DNA of 5,516 bases from assembly GCA_020630045.1 (NCBI GenBank), contig JAHDCE010000326.1, positions 1-5,516 of the forward strand, given 5' to 3'. The DNA comes from Saprospiraceae bacterium. Lineage in GTDB: Bacteria; Bacteroidota; Bacteroidia; Chitinophagales; Saprospiraceae. Under the pieces are notes generated by a model. That model made no database searches, was not told the origin of the DNA, and saw only the letters and a list, made by a program, of their open reading frames with translations. The translations under genes and the position numbers were made by a program. Shown piece after piece: positions 1 through 5,447 of the stretch (position 1 is its first letter; each line of letters starts with the position of its first letter).

Positions 1-455
1 TTTTCGAGCTGACCGATTGTGTCCGGCAAATATCGAATACTGTTTTCACTCAAAGCAATTCTCGTAACTGAGCTTAATTTGCCGATAGCGTCCGGAATAC
101 TCCTTAATAAATTCATGCTCAAACCCAATTCTTCCAATTGGATAAGGTCGCCTATTTCTTGAGGAATCTCCCAGATTTTATTGATGTCTAAGTACAAGTT
201 TTTGAGATGAGAGAGGGAACAAATCTCCACTGGAAAGGCATTATAGTTTTCATCCATTAAATCCATTTCGGTTTCCAAAAAGAAATCAATGAAATCTTCA
301 TGTTGTAAACCGTCTTTGGAATTGATTTCCTTATAGGGTTTCAAATAAGCTTCAAACCTGTCAGCGTAAATTTCTTGCTTTCCGATTTCAAAAGCGAGTT
401 TGATATTCACTTCATCTCTTGAATGAAGTAGTTTTTTTAAATTCTCAAATTCCAT
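1..455 (-). CDS. Leucine-rich-repeat protein, 3' part missing (runs off left edge)
   Basis: The first 151 codons are visible and the gene continues beyond base 1. Residues 1-73 form a non-repeat, probably helical N-terminal cap starting MEFENLKKLL and containing AFEIGKQ (21-27). About 23-residue repeats follow at 74-96, 97-119, 120-142 and from 143 onward, with the pattern (I/L/F)PxxIGxLxxLxxLxLxxNxL. There is no signal peptide or membrane segment, so a cytoplasmic protein-binding scaffold is likely; the ligand is unknown. It is a paralogue of the LRR gene just upstream (22 of the first 40 residues identical by eye). The start is 21 nt after that gene's TAA stop and in the same reading frame. 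No Shine-Dalgarno sequence is visible, as is common in Bacteroidota. The two genes are probably cotranscribed. Because the end is missing, a C-terminal effector domain cannot be excluded. Confidence 0.85.
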   Translation of the reverse strand, partial: MEFENLKKLLHSRDEVNIKLAFEIGKQEIYADRFEAYLKPYKEINSKDGLQHEDFIDFFLETEMDLMDENYNAFPVEICSLSHLKNLYLDINKIWEIPQEIGDLIQLEELGLSMNLLRSIPDAIGKLSSVTRIALSENSIRYLPDTIGQLE

Positions 456-476
456 GATAATGGTATTTTGGGGTGT

Positions 477-1931
477 TTAGAATGGAAGATCGTCTACTAT
501 TGTCACCTCACAATTATTTGGCCAAGGGCCTGCGGATTTTAAATAGTCAATTGGTATTTCTGTTCCTATGATATATAAATGTTCTAATTTTTTTAATTGG
601 AATAAGCATTTGGGGATTTCTGTAAAGGGATTGCCGGAAATGTTCAAATATTCCAATGACTTCAATTGGCCTAATTCTTCTGGTAGGGAAGTTAAGTTAT
701 TATCACATAAATTTAGACTTTTCAATTCTTTTAATTGATTTATTTCTTTGGGGATTGTGTTGATGGAATTATAGGATAGGTTCAGTTTCTTTAGTTTAGA
801 ATAGGTGCAAATATTAGCGGGGAACGATGGTAAATTACAATCTTGGATTCCTAGTTCTTCTATTGGGGTCTTACTCGAAGGTTCGAAGGTTCGAATAATT
901 TTGCATTGGGATAGTTTTAATATTTTCAATTCGGGTAAATCCAATAGGTGCGCGGGGATTTCATTAACCGGATTTTTCCGAATTAGTATTTCAGTTAGTC
1001 GAGCTGCTGTTGCTATTGAATTCGGGATATTTTTCAACAAGTTTTCGCTTAGGTTTAATGTTTTTAGATTAGGTATTTTACCGATGACCTGAGGTATCGA
1101 CTTCAGGCGATTCCTTTTTAATGAGAGATGATTTAATCCTTCCATATTCTGCATTGTTTCCGGGAGGGTTTCGATTCGATTGAAGTTTAAAGACAATTCG
1201 GTCAATTGATTCATTTGTCCTATTGACACAGGTAGGGTTTTGAGAAAATTGTTCGATAGGTTTAATTCGGAAACGGCACTTAACTTACCAATGGATTCCG
1301 GCAAAGCGACCAAGTGGTTTTGTGTGATATCTATATGTTTGAGTTGTTTTAGATTTCCTATTGACTCCGGCAGTTTTTTTAATTTATTTCCTTGTAATCC
1401 AAGCAGGTCAAGATGAATTAATCCACCTATTGAATTTGGAAGTTTTTCTAATCGATTATATCCTAGATTCAATAATTTGAGTTGTCGTATTTCTCCTATG
1501 GAATTGGGGAGTTGACTTATCTTGTTTCCACTCAAGTTCATTTCTTTGACTTCCTGCAAATTTCCAATCGTTTCCGGTAACTCTTTGACTTGATTATTCT
1601 CGATGTCCAGGATTTTGAGGTTGACTAGTCGCTCTAGTTGGTAGGGTATATATTCAACATTGTTGTAAATAGTCAATTCTTTCAATTGACGTAAACTAAA
1701 GAGTTCTTCAGGTATTTCGGGAGTTCGCTCATAGGCGAATTGTAAAGAAGTCGTGGTGAAATAATCAATAACCGAATCGAAACGTTCGAGTTTTTCATGT
1801 AGCTTTTTGACTGGGGCAATCAATGATTCAAAGTACTCCGCATATTCCTTCTGTTTCCCGATTTCGAAAGCGACAGCTACACTTGCGGGGTCTCCTGAGT
1901 AAAGAAGTTGGGTGAGATTTTCGAATTCCAT
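477..1931 (-). CDS. Leucine-rich-repeat protein, complete, 484 aa
   Basis: Residues 1-72 form a helical-looking cap (MEFENL, AFEIGKQ at 21-27). About 16-17 LRR units of 22-23 residues follow from residue 73 to about 460. Typical units start LPxSIGxL and end LxLxxNxLxx, for example at 118, 141, 164, 187, 210, 233 and 256. The unit at 348-369 is irregular: it lacks the LPxxI opening and is 22 residues long. The last ~25 residues end in DDLPF and probably cap the solenoid. There is no signal peptide, GTPase, kinase or TIR domain, so a cytoplasmic binding scaffold is inferred, with no known partner. The start is fixed by an in-frame TGA two codons upstream. A second, related LRR gene follows 21 nt downstream. 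The 3' half is clearly AT-richer than the 5' end (13 G+C in bases 541-600 against 28 in 1861-1920). Confidence 0.9.
   Translation of the reverse strand: MEFENLTQLLYSGDPASVAVAFEIGKQKEYAEYFESLIAPVKKLHEKLERFDSVIDYFTTTSLQFAYERTPEIPEELFSLRQLKELTIYNNVEYIPYQLERLVNLKILDIENNQVKELPETIGNLQEVKEMNLSGNKISQLPNSIGEIRQLKLLNLGYNRLEKLPNSIGGLIHLDLLGLQGNKLKKLPESIGNLKQLKHIDITQNHLVALPESIGKLSAVSELNLSNNFLKTLPVSIGQMNQLTELSLNFNRIETLPETMQNMEGLNHLSLKRNRLKSIPQVIGKIPNLKTLNLSENLLKNIPNSIATAARLTEILIRKNPVNEIPAHLLDLPELKILKLSQCKIIRTFEPSSKTPIEELGIQDCNLPSFPANICTYSKLKKLNLSYNSINTIPKEINQLKELKSLNLCDNNLTSLPEELGQLKSLEYLNISGNPFTEIPKCLFQLKKLEHLYIIGTEIPIDYLKSAGPWPNNCEVTIVDDLPF
875..895. repeat. 8-bp tandem repeat, about 2.6 copies, inside the LRR gene
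   Basis: The unit TCGAAGGT occurs at 875-882 and 883-890, followed by a partial TCGAA at 891-895. It lies in the codons around residues 346-353 of the 484-aa LRR protein, at the start of its one irregular repeat unit. The unit length is not a multiple of three, so gaining or losing a copy would shift the frame. The copy number is too low to call it a hypermutable tract. Confidence 0.6.
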
Positions 1932-1960
1932 GACTCAAAATAAACAAATTTCAATCTTAT

Positions 1961-1988
1961 GACATATGTATTAATAGCGAAATATGTC
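1961..1988. promoter_or_regulatory. Candidate operator: GACATAT / ATATGTC dyad in divergent promoter region
   Basis: A perfect 7-bp inverted repeat (1961-1967 and 1982-1988) is separated by 14 bp. The half-site centres are 21 bp apart, about two helical turns, as expected for a dimeric regulator binding one DNA face. It lies between the LRR gene start (1931) and the plus-strand cluster start (2067), so it could control either. The surrounding DNA is AT-rich and chance is possible. No regulator gene is visible nearby, apart from the cyclic-nucleotide-binding-domain protein, which lacks a recognised helix-turn-helix. Confidence 0.25.
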
Positions 1989-1997
1989 GGGGCTTCT

Positions 1998-2029
1998 GTT
2001 GAATTTCCCCAATGAAAAGCGTATGTTTA
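1998..2029 (+). promoter_or_regulatory. Weak Bacteroidota-type promoter candidate for the 2067-3903 cluster
   Basis: GTTG at 1998-2001 (-33-like) is followed after 20 nt by TATGTTTA at 2022-2029. The second element matches the Bacteroidota -7 consensus TAnnTTTG except at the last base. The start of transcription would fall near 2033-2037, giving a leader of about 30 nt before the ATG at 2067. Both boxes are imperfect, so this is a suggestion only. Confidence 0.25.
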
Positions 2030-2066
2030 GCATTTCGCATCAAAATCACTGAAAGAAAACTAAAGC

Positions 2067-2408
2067 ATGAGCCTACTCCTCCTAGAAAGGTTCAAATCAT
2101 ATCCTGATGAAAAACTGATAGCCATGGTGACCGTAGACCGGGACGCCTATGCACACTCTTCTATTACCCTAATCAAAATGATATTAAAGGAAAGGGGAGT
2201 CGATCTTGGAAGCCTGGGCATTCAAGATGAGAGAGATGTAGAAGAGGAATTGTCAAAGCTGAAACAAAAAGCCAACTTGACGGATAAGCCTGATAAAGAA
2301 AAGGTTGAACCTCCAAATTCTGGAAAGGATGATTCCAATGAAAATCAACCGGATAAAAAGAAATCCTTTTTTGGAAATTTATTTTCCCGCAAAAAAGATA
2401 AAAAATAA
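2067..2408 (+). CDS. Small charged protein of unknown function (113 aa)
   Basis: I do not recognise a named family. Residues 1-47 form a compact, probably helical segment (LLERFKSYPDEKLIAMV, then IKMILKERGVDL). It resembles a pattern often seen in Bacteroidota proteins, where a 'deeLi.i...d.Y...ai..ik.iLkeRGi' segment precedes a variable region; that comparison is from memory. Residues 52-99 are a hydrophilic, Lys/Asp/Glu/Pro-rich linker that is probably disordered. The C-terminus, KKKSFFGNLFSRKKDKK (97-113), places an FFGNLF core between lysine clusters and could bind a membrane or nucleic acid (inference). An in-frame TAA lies just upstream at 2061-2063, so the start is fixed. It is first in a three-gene cluster, 8 bp ahead of the cyclic-nucleotide-binding/AlbA_2 gene. 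No signal peptide is seen. Confidence 0.75.
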   Translation: MSLLLLERFKSYPDEKLIAMVTVDRDAYAHSSITLIKMILKERGVDLGSLGIQDERDVEEELSKLKQKANLTDKPDKEKVEPPNSGKDDSNENQPDKKKSFFGNLFSRKKDKK

Positions 2409-2416
2409 CTTAGGAT

Positions 2417-3337
2417 ATGGCACCCGCCGACAATCATGGAAAAATCCGGGAACTGCTCACCGCTAGTGAAATTTTTCGGGAATTCACGCCCGAAGAACTG
2501 ATGGAAATCATCAAGATATCAACCATAACTTCCTACCAAAAAAACGAAAAAGTCTATTCCGAATCCCAGGAGGCTAATTACTTGTTTTTGGTCGCAGAGG
2601 GACAATTCAGACAAGTTTTTTCAAAAATTAATGAAATTGAATATTCTCGGGGAGATTTATTCGGGGAGATAGGAATCATCAATAACTCCCTTCGTCCGGG
2701 AACGGTGACGGCTATCGAAGCTGCGGAGGCAGTGACCATTTGTGGGGTAAGTTTGTTCAAGCATGAATATATAAAACCGGAATTGACCCTCAAAATCGTC
2801 CGAGCCATCGCCCGCAAACTGACCCATTACCTGACATCAGACCGACAACAACTTTCCACTAGAAACCTCATCCTTCATGGTGAGGATGAACATGTCGAGT
2901 TCAAGTCCACGCTCCGGCATAATTTGAAGCTAGGCAAAAAAGACAATGCCGTTCAATTCGCCAGTTTGAAAACCATCGCCGCTTTTCTAAACTCAGAAGG
3001 GGGAACACTTTTGATTGGAATCGGAGATGATGGTGAGATCGTCGGAATCAAACAGGATGCATTTGAAAATCACGATAAATATTTATTGCACCTGACCAAT
3101 TTGATTAAAAGTAAAATCGGAACCTTATTCATGCAATTCGTCGACCTTCATATTGTTCCTATGGAGGATAAGTTTATCGTTCGTATTGATTGCCTTCCGG
3201 CAAATGAACCCGCTTATTTGACCAAGGAAGGAAAGGAACATTTTTTCATCAGAACCGGTCCGGCGACCACCAGCTTAAGCATTAGTCAGACCGTTGAATA
3301 TATCCAAGGACATTTCAAACAATTCAGCTCCCGATGA
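2417..3337 (+). CDS. Cyclic-nucleotide-binding domain fused to AlbA_2 (Schlafen-type) putative nucleic-acid-binding domain
   Basis: Two domains are readable in the 306 residues. Residues ~14-140 form a cyclic-nucleotide-binding (CRP/PKA-type) domain. It includes a phosphate-binding-cassette-like stretch: FGEIG at 82-86, then RPGTV at 93-97, keeping the Gly, Glu and Arg that contact the cyclic phosphate in family members. Residues ~155-285 match AlbA_2 (AAA_4/Schlafen core): EHVEFKSTL (158-166), KTIAAFLNSEGGTLLIGIGDDGEIVGI (185-211) and the closing FFIRTGPATTSLS (276-288). AlbA_2 domains are thought to bind DNA or RNA, and no helix-turn-helix is evident. The inferred role is a second-messenger-responsive regulator or RNA/DNA-binding switch; which nucleotide is bound, if any, cannot be told. 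No transmembrane segment is seen. The start is fixed by an in-frame TAG at 2411-2413. The stop codon overlaps the next gene by 4 bp (ATGA), indicating translational coupling. Confidence 0.88.
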   Translation: MAPADNHGKIRELLTASEIFREFTPEELMEIIKISTITSYQKNEKVYSESQEANYLFLVAEGQFRQVFSKINEIEYSRGDLFGEIGIINNSLRPGTVTAIEAAEAVTICGVSLFKHEYIKPELTLKIVRAIARKLTHYLTSDRQQLSTRNLILHGEDEHVEFKSTLRHNLKLGKKDNAVQFASLKTIAAFLNSEGGTLLIGIGDDGEIVGIKQDAFENHDKYLLHLTNLIKSKIGTLFMQFVDLHIVPMEDKFIVRIDCLPANEPAYLTKEGKEHFFIRTGPATTSLSISQTVEYIQGHFKQFSSR

Positions 3338-3903
3338 ATTTAGTTCAACGCTTGGCCTCCCTTGCTACTGGTAGGTTGATATGGATGTTGGTCGGCCTCA
3401 ATTTAATCAATCTTGGATTTTTTCAATACTATTATAGTCGCATCAACCACCTAGGAGGAAAATCATTAATTTACCCGGATACAACATTCGGATATACCCC
3501 TCAAGAGTTATATGGAATATTCGATGCGATGACATCAAATGGTAGACCTTTGTATGCTTTTATGGAGGGAACGGTTGATATGGTTTTTCCTATTGTTTAT
3601 GGTGCTTTGTTCTTTTTCTTATTGATTTATACATTGACAAGAAAAGCCCGTCTTAAATCAATATTAAGTTATTTGATTTGTCTTCCTCTACTAGCTATCG
3701 GATTCGATTATGTCGAAAATATTAATCTCATACAATTGGCCAATTCCTTTCCGGAAATGTCTGAAGGTAAAATCAACTTTACATCTTGGATGACTAAGGG
3801 AAAATGGATGTTTTTAATTGGGACTTTAATTGCAATAATTACTTTGTTATTTATTCCGTCAAAACAAAAGCCCCGGCGAAGTAGCCGGGGCGTAGGGGGA
3901 TAA
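3334..3903 (+). CDS. Small integral membrane protein with four predicted helices
   Basis: The 189 residues contain four hydrophobic segments, at roughly 15-33, 82-101, 107-126 and 157-175. The loop between the first two carries YTPQELYGIFDAM, then NGRPLY, then a D-x3-FP-x2-Y pattern (82-89). The third helix ends in FDYVEN (124-129). I recall this spaced Y...GR..Y...D..FP..Y...D..EN pattern from uncharacterised bacterial membrane proteins, but I cannot name the family or a function. The gene starts inside the stop of the cyclic-nucleotide-binding/AlbA_2 gene (ATGA overlap), so the products are probably made together and may interact. The last 14 residues (SKQKPRRSSRGVGG) are unlike the rest. 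Residues 180-186 of that tail are encoded by a GC-rich hairpin that looks like the terminator of the convergent gene, so the tail may be a by-product of overlap or of a lost earlier stop. Confidence 0.82.
   Translation: MNLVQRLASLATGRLIWMLVGLNLINLGFFQYYYSRINHLGGKSLIYPDTTFGYTPQELYGIFDAMTSNGRPLYAFMEGTVDMVFPIVYGALFFFLLIYTLTRKARLKSILSYLICLPLLAIGFDYVENINLIQLANSFPEMSEGKINFTSWMTKGKWMFLIGTLIAIITLLFIPSKQKPRRSSRGVGG
3859..3891 (-). terminator. Intrinsic terminator of the outer-membrane protein gene, embedded in the opposing CDS
   Basis: A perfect 8-bp stem, GCCCCGGC (3870-3877) with GCCGGGGC (3884-3891), has a 6-nt loop. On the minus strand the stem is followed by TTTTGTTTTG (3869-3860), a good U-rich tail. 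It begins 87 nt past the stop codon of the barrel gene. On the plus strand the stem is followed by GTAGGGGG with no T-run, so it is a poor terminator for the plus-strand cluster, whose last CDS overlaps it. Confidence 0.7.
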
Positions 3904-3977
3904 TCAAAACGCAAATCACCCGAAGTGATAATTTATATGATGATGATTCATTGACCACCTGATTATATTTCTATTCA

Positions 3978-4616
3978 TTAGAAGGCCCAACCGATAGAGA
4001 ACAAAACTTTTTTCTCACGATCATTGAAGTCGAAATCCTGTCCTTGGAAATGGATGTGGTCACCGTACCTTTCTAGGTTGCCTTCATATTTGAAATCCAA
4101 TACGAATTTCCAAATATCTAATCCGATACCGGCTTGCCACCCTAGGGCGAAACTTTTGAATCTGGATTCGAATCCATCTACATCAGTGATGTCTGACCGG
4201 CCTCCGAAATTCATTGTGGTCGTTGCTCCCGCTCCGATTCTCAACGGTCCGAATTTGAATCCGGTCATGATGGGGAGTTCCAAACGGTTGTAGCTCTCGG
4301 TGACCAATTCTTTATAGGGCGTTGCACTTTTCAAATCCGTTAATTCGAAATCAGTACGAGTCGTATTGAATAATAACTCTGGTTGGATAAAACCGCGTTT
4401 TCCCATTTTGATTTGGGCAAAAGCCCCGACATTCAAACCATACTTGGCATCTTTTACTGCTAAAGAAAATTCTTGTGCGGATTCCCTTCCTGTAATCAAG
4501 AGGTCATCCGGTTGGACATCAGAAGTATTCATTCCTATTTTTACACCCCATTTTGTTTGAGCGAAAGAAGAGATGGATAGTAGTAGTGCCAAGGAGAACA
4601 AAATTGACTTTTTCAT
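3978..4616 (-). CDS. Outer-membrane beta-barrel protein, PorT-like family
   Basis: The 212 residues start with a signal peptide: MKK, a hydrophobic stretch at 4-15, and SSFAQ, with probable signal peptidase I cleavage between A19 and Q20. The mature chain has alternating beta-strand character and the landmarks of the OMP_b-brl_2 (PorT-like) family: WGVKIGMN (23-30), FIQPELLF (76-83), RLELPIMTGFKFG (111-123), LRIGAGA (125-131), GWQAGIGLDI (159-168), and a C-terminal aromatic GWAF, the usual barrel insertion signal. It probably forms a small eight-stranded barrel in the outer membrane. Family members are common in Bacteroidota and mostly uncharacterised, so transport, adhesion or gliding/secretion roles cannot be assigned. 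The start is fixed by an in-frame TAA two codons upstream. The gene stands alone, divergent from engB and convergent with the membrane-protein gene. Its 5' leader can form a long hairpin. Confidence 0.9.
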   Translation of the reverse strand: MKKSILFSLALLLSISSFAQTKWGVKIGMNTSDVQPDDLLITGRESAQEFSLAVKDAKYGLNVGAFAQIKMGKRGFIQPELLFNTTRTDFELTDLKSATPYKELVTESYNRLELPIMTGFKFGPLRIGAGATTTMNFGGRSDITDVDGFESRFKSFALGWQAGIGLDIWKFVLDFKYEGNLERYGDHIHFQGQDFDFNDREKKVLFSIGWAF

Positions 4617-4637
4617 CGGTTATTAGATTTAGACATT

Positions 4638-4695
4638 TGTGGGAAAATACCCTTTTTTGTTTCGGATGATTTAGAAACGGCACCCTTTTCCCACA
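4638..4695. repeat. 10-bp perfect inverted repeat upstream of the outer-membrane protein gene
   Basis: TGTGGGAAAA (4638-4647) pairs perfectly with TTTTCCCACA (4686-4695). A nested inner pair, GTTTC (4659-4663) with GAAAC (4674-4678), lies within the 38-nt spacer. The near arm ends 21 nt before the barrel gene's ATG, so the structure could form in its mRNA leader, or the arms could be protein-binding sites. There is also a direct repeat ACCCTTTT (4649-4656 and 4682-4689), 33 bp apart. Confidence 0.5.
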
Positions 4696-4746
4696 TCTTA
4701 TTTTCATAACCGGAACTTAACCGTTTTTAGGAGAATTTAACGAAAC

Positions 4747-4809
4747 AGGTACAATATTGACAGATTCCTCTTCCTTGGTGGTGGATAGGTAGTGCCAATG
4801 ATTGTACCT
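4747..4809. repeat. Inverted repeat bracketing the engB promoter
   Basis: AGGTACAATATTG (4747-4759) is the reverse complement of CAATGATTGTACCT (4796-4809), apart from one extra base (G4800). That gives 9 + 4 paired bases around a single bulge, with a 36-nt spacer. The right arm overlaps the TACCTTTG -7 box of engB. It could be a pair of operator half-sites or a relic of a small mobile repeat; nothing in the window decides between these. Confidence 0.5.
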
Positions 4810-4812
4810 TTG
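4781..4812 (+). promoter_or_regulatory. Bacteroidota-type promoter of engB
   Basis: TACCTTTG at 4805-4812 matches the Bacteroidota -7 consensus TAnnTTTG exactly. A weak -33-like GTGG lies at 4781-4784, 20 nt upstream. Transcription would begin near 4816-4819, leaving a leader of about 11-14 nt before the ATG at 4830 and no Shine-Dalgarno sequence. The -33 element is poor, so only the -7 box is convincing. Confidence 0.45.
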
Positions 4813-4829
4813 TATAGAAAATAGAACAA

Positions 4830-5447
4830 ATGAAAATTACGTACGCAAATTATATAGCCAGTTTCCCGGATGTTCGAAAATGTCCGGAACCCAAAAAACC
4901 GGAATATGCCTTTATCGGTCGTTCGAATGTCGGAAAGTCTTCCTTAATCAATTATTTGACGGGAAAGAAAAAACTAGCGAAGACATCCGGCCAACCCGGC
5001 AAAACGCAAATGATCAATTATTTTGAAATCAACAATAGTTGGTACTTGGTCGATTTGCCCGGATACGGATATGCTAAAGTGTCGAAAACCAAGCGTCGAG
5101 AGTTTCGCAAAATGATTGAGGACTATATGCTCAAGCGCAAATCCCTGATGTGTTCGTTTATTTTAATAGACGCCAATGTTTCTCCTCAAGAAGTAGATTT
5201 AGAGTTTATCAATTGGTGTGGTGGAATGCAAATACCCTTTGTAATCTGTTACACGAAAATGGATAAATCCAAAGAAGCCGAAGTAGAGGCGAATATCGCC
5301 GCCTTCCGGGAAAAGATGTTGGAAGAATGGGAAGAAATGCCTCGGGAATTCATGACATCCGCCAATAACAAGGTCGGTGCCAAAGAAATATTGAAAATGA
5401 TTAGGGAAGTCAATGAGGAAGTAGGGGTGAAGTATAAGCCGTTGTGA
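4830..5447 (+). CDS. engB: Ribosome biogenesis GTP-binding protein EngB (YsxC/YihA)
   Basis: A cytoplasmic TRAFAC-class GTPase needed for assembly of the large (50S) ribosomal subunit; GTP hydrolysis is thought to drive its release from the maturing particle. All G motifs are readable in 205 residues: G1 P-loop GRSNVGKS (30-37), G2 in the segment TSGQPGKTQ (T59), G3 DLPGYG (75-80), G4 TKMD (142-145) and G5 TSA (176-178). The length is normal for the family (about 195-210), and the opening CPEPKKPEYAFIG is typical of Bacteroidota EngB. The start is fixed by an in-frame TAG at 4815-4817. The gene ends in two adjacent in-frame stops, TGA TAA (5445-5450). It is transcribed divergently from the outer-membrane protein gene and seems to have its own promoter. 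There is no sign of damage or transfer. Confidence 0.97.
   Translation: MKITYANYIASFPDVRKCPEPKKPEYAFIGRSNVGKSSLINYLTGKKKLAKTSGQPGKTQMINYFEINNSWYLVDLPGYGYAKVSKTKRREFRKMIEDYMLKRKSLMCSFILIDANVSPQEVDLEFINWCGGMQIPFVICYTKMDKSKEAEVEANIAAFREKMLEEWEEMPREFMTSANNKVGAKEILKMIREVNEEVGVKYKPL

Noticed and set aside
428..440. A7 run (TTA AAA AAA CTA) near the start of the partial LRR gene, also seen at 1374-1380 in the other LRR gene
   Set aside because: It resembles a slippery heptamer, but it simply encodes the common LKKL motif, and no stimulatory structure or useful alternative frame is evident.
805..1092. Open frame of 95 codons on the plus strand inside the LRR gene
   Set aside because: It lies wholly antisense to a well-supported LRR gene, and its translation has no recognisable domain or start context.
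1989..2010. GGGG...CCCC pairing in the divergent intergenic region
   Set aside because: Only four base pairs with a 14-nt loop; chance is the simplest explanation.
3915..3929. Small hairpin ATCAC-CCGAA-GTGAT downstream of the membrane-protein gene
   Set aside because: The stem is only 5 bp, AT-containing and has no T-run, so it is not a convincing terminator for the plus-strand cluster.
4024..4293. Plus-strand open frame antisense to the outer-membrane protein gene
   Set aside because: The minus-strand gene has a signal peptide and family motifs across this stretch; the antisense translation shows no recognisable domain.
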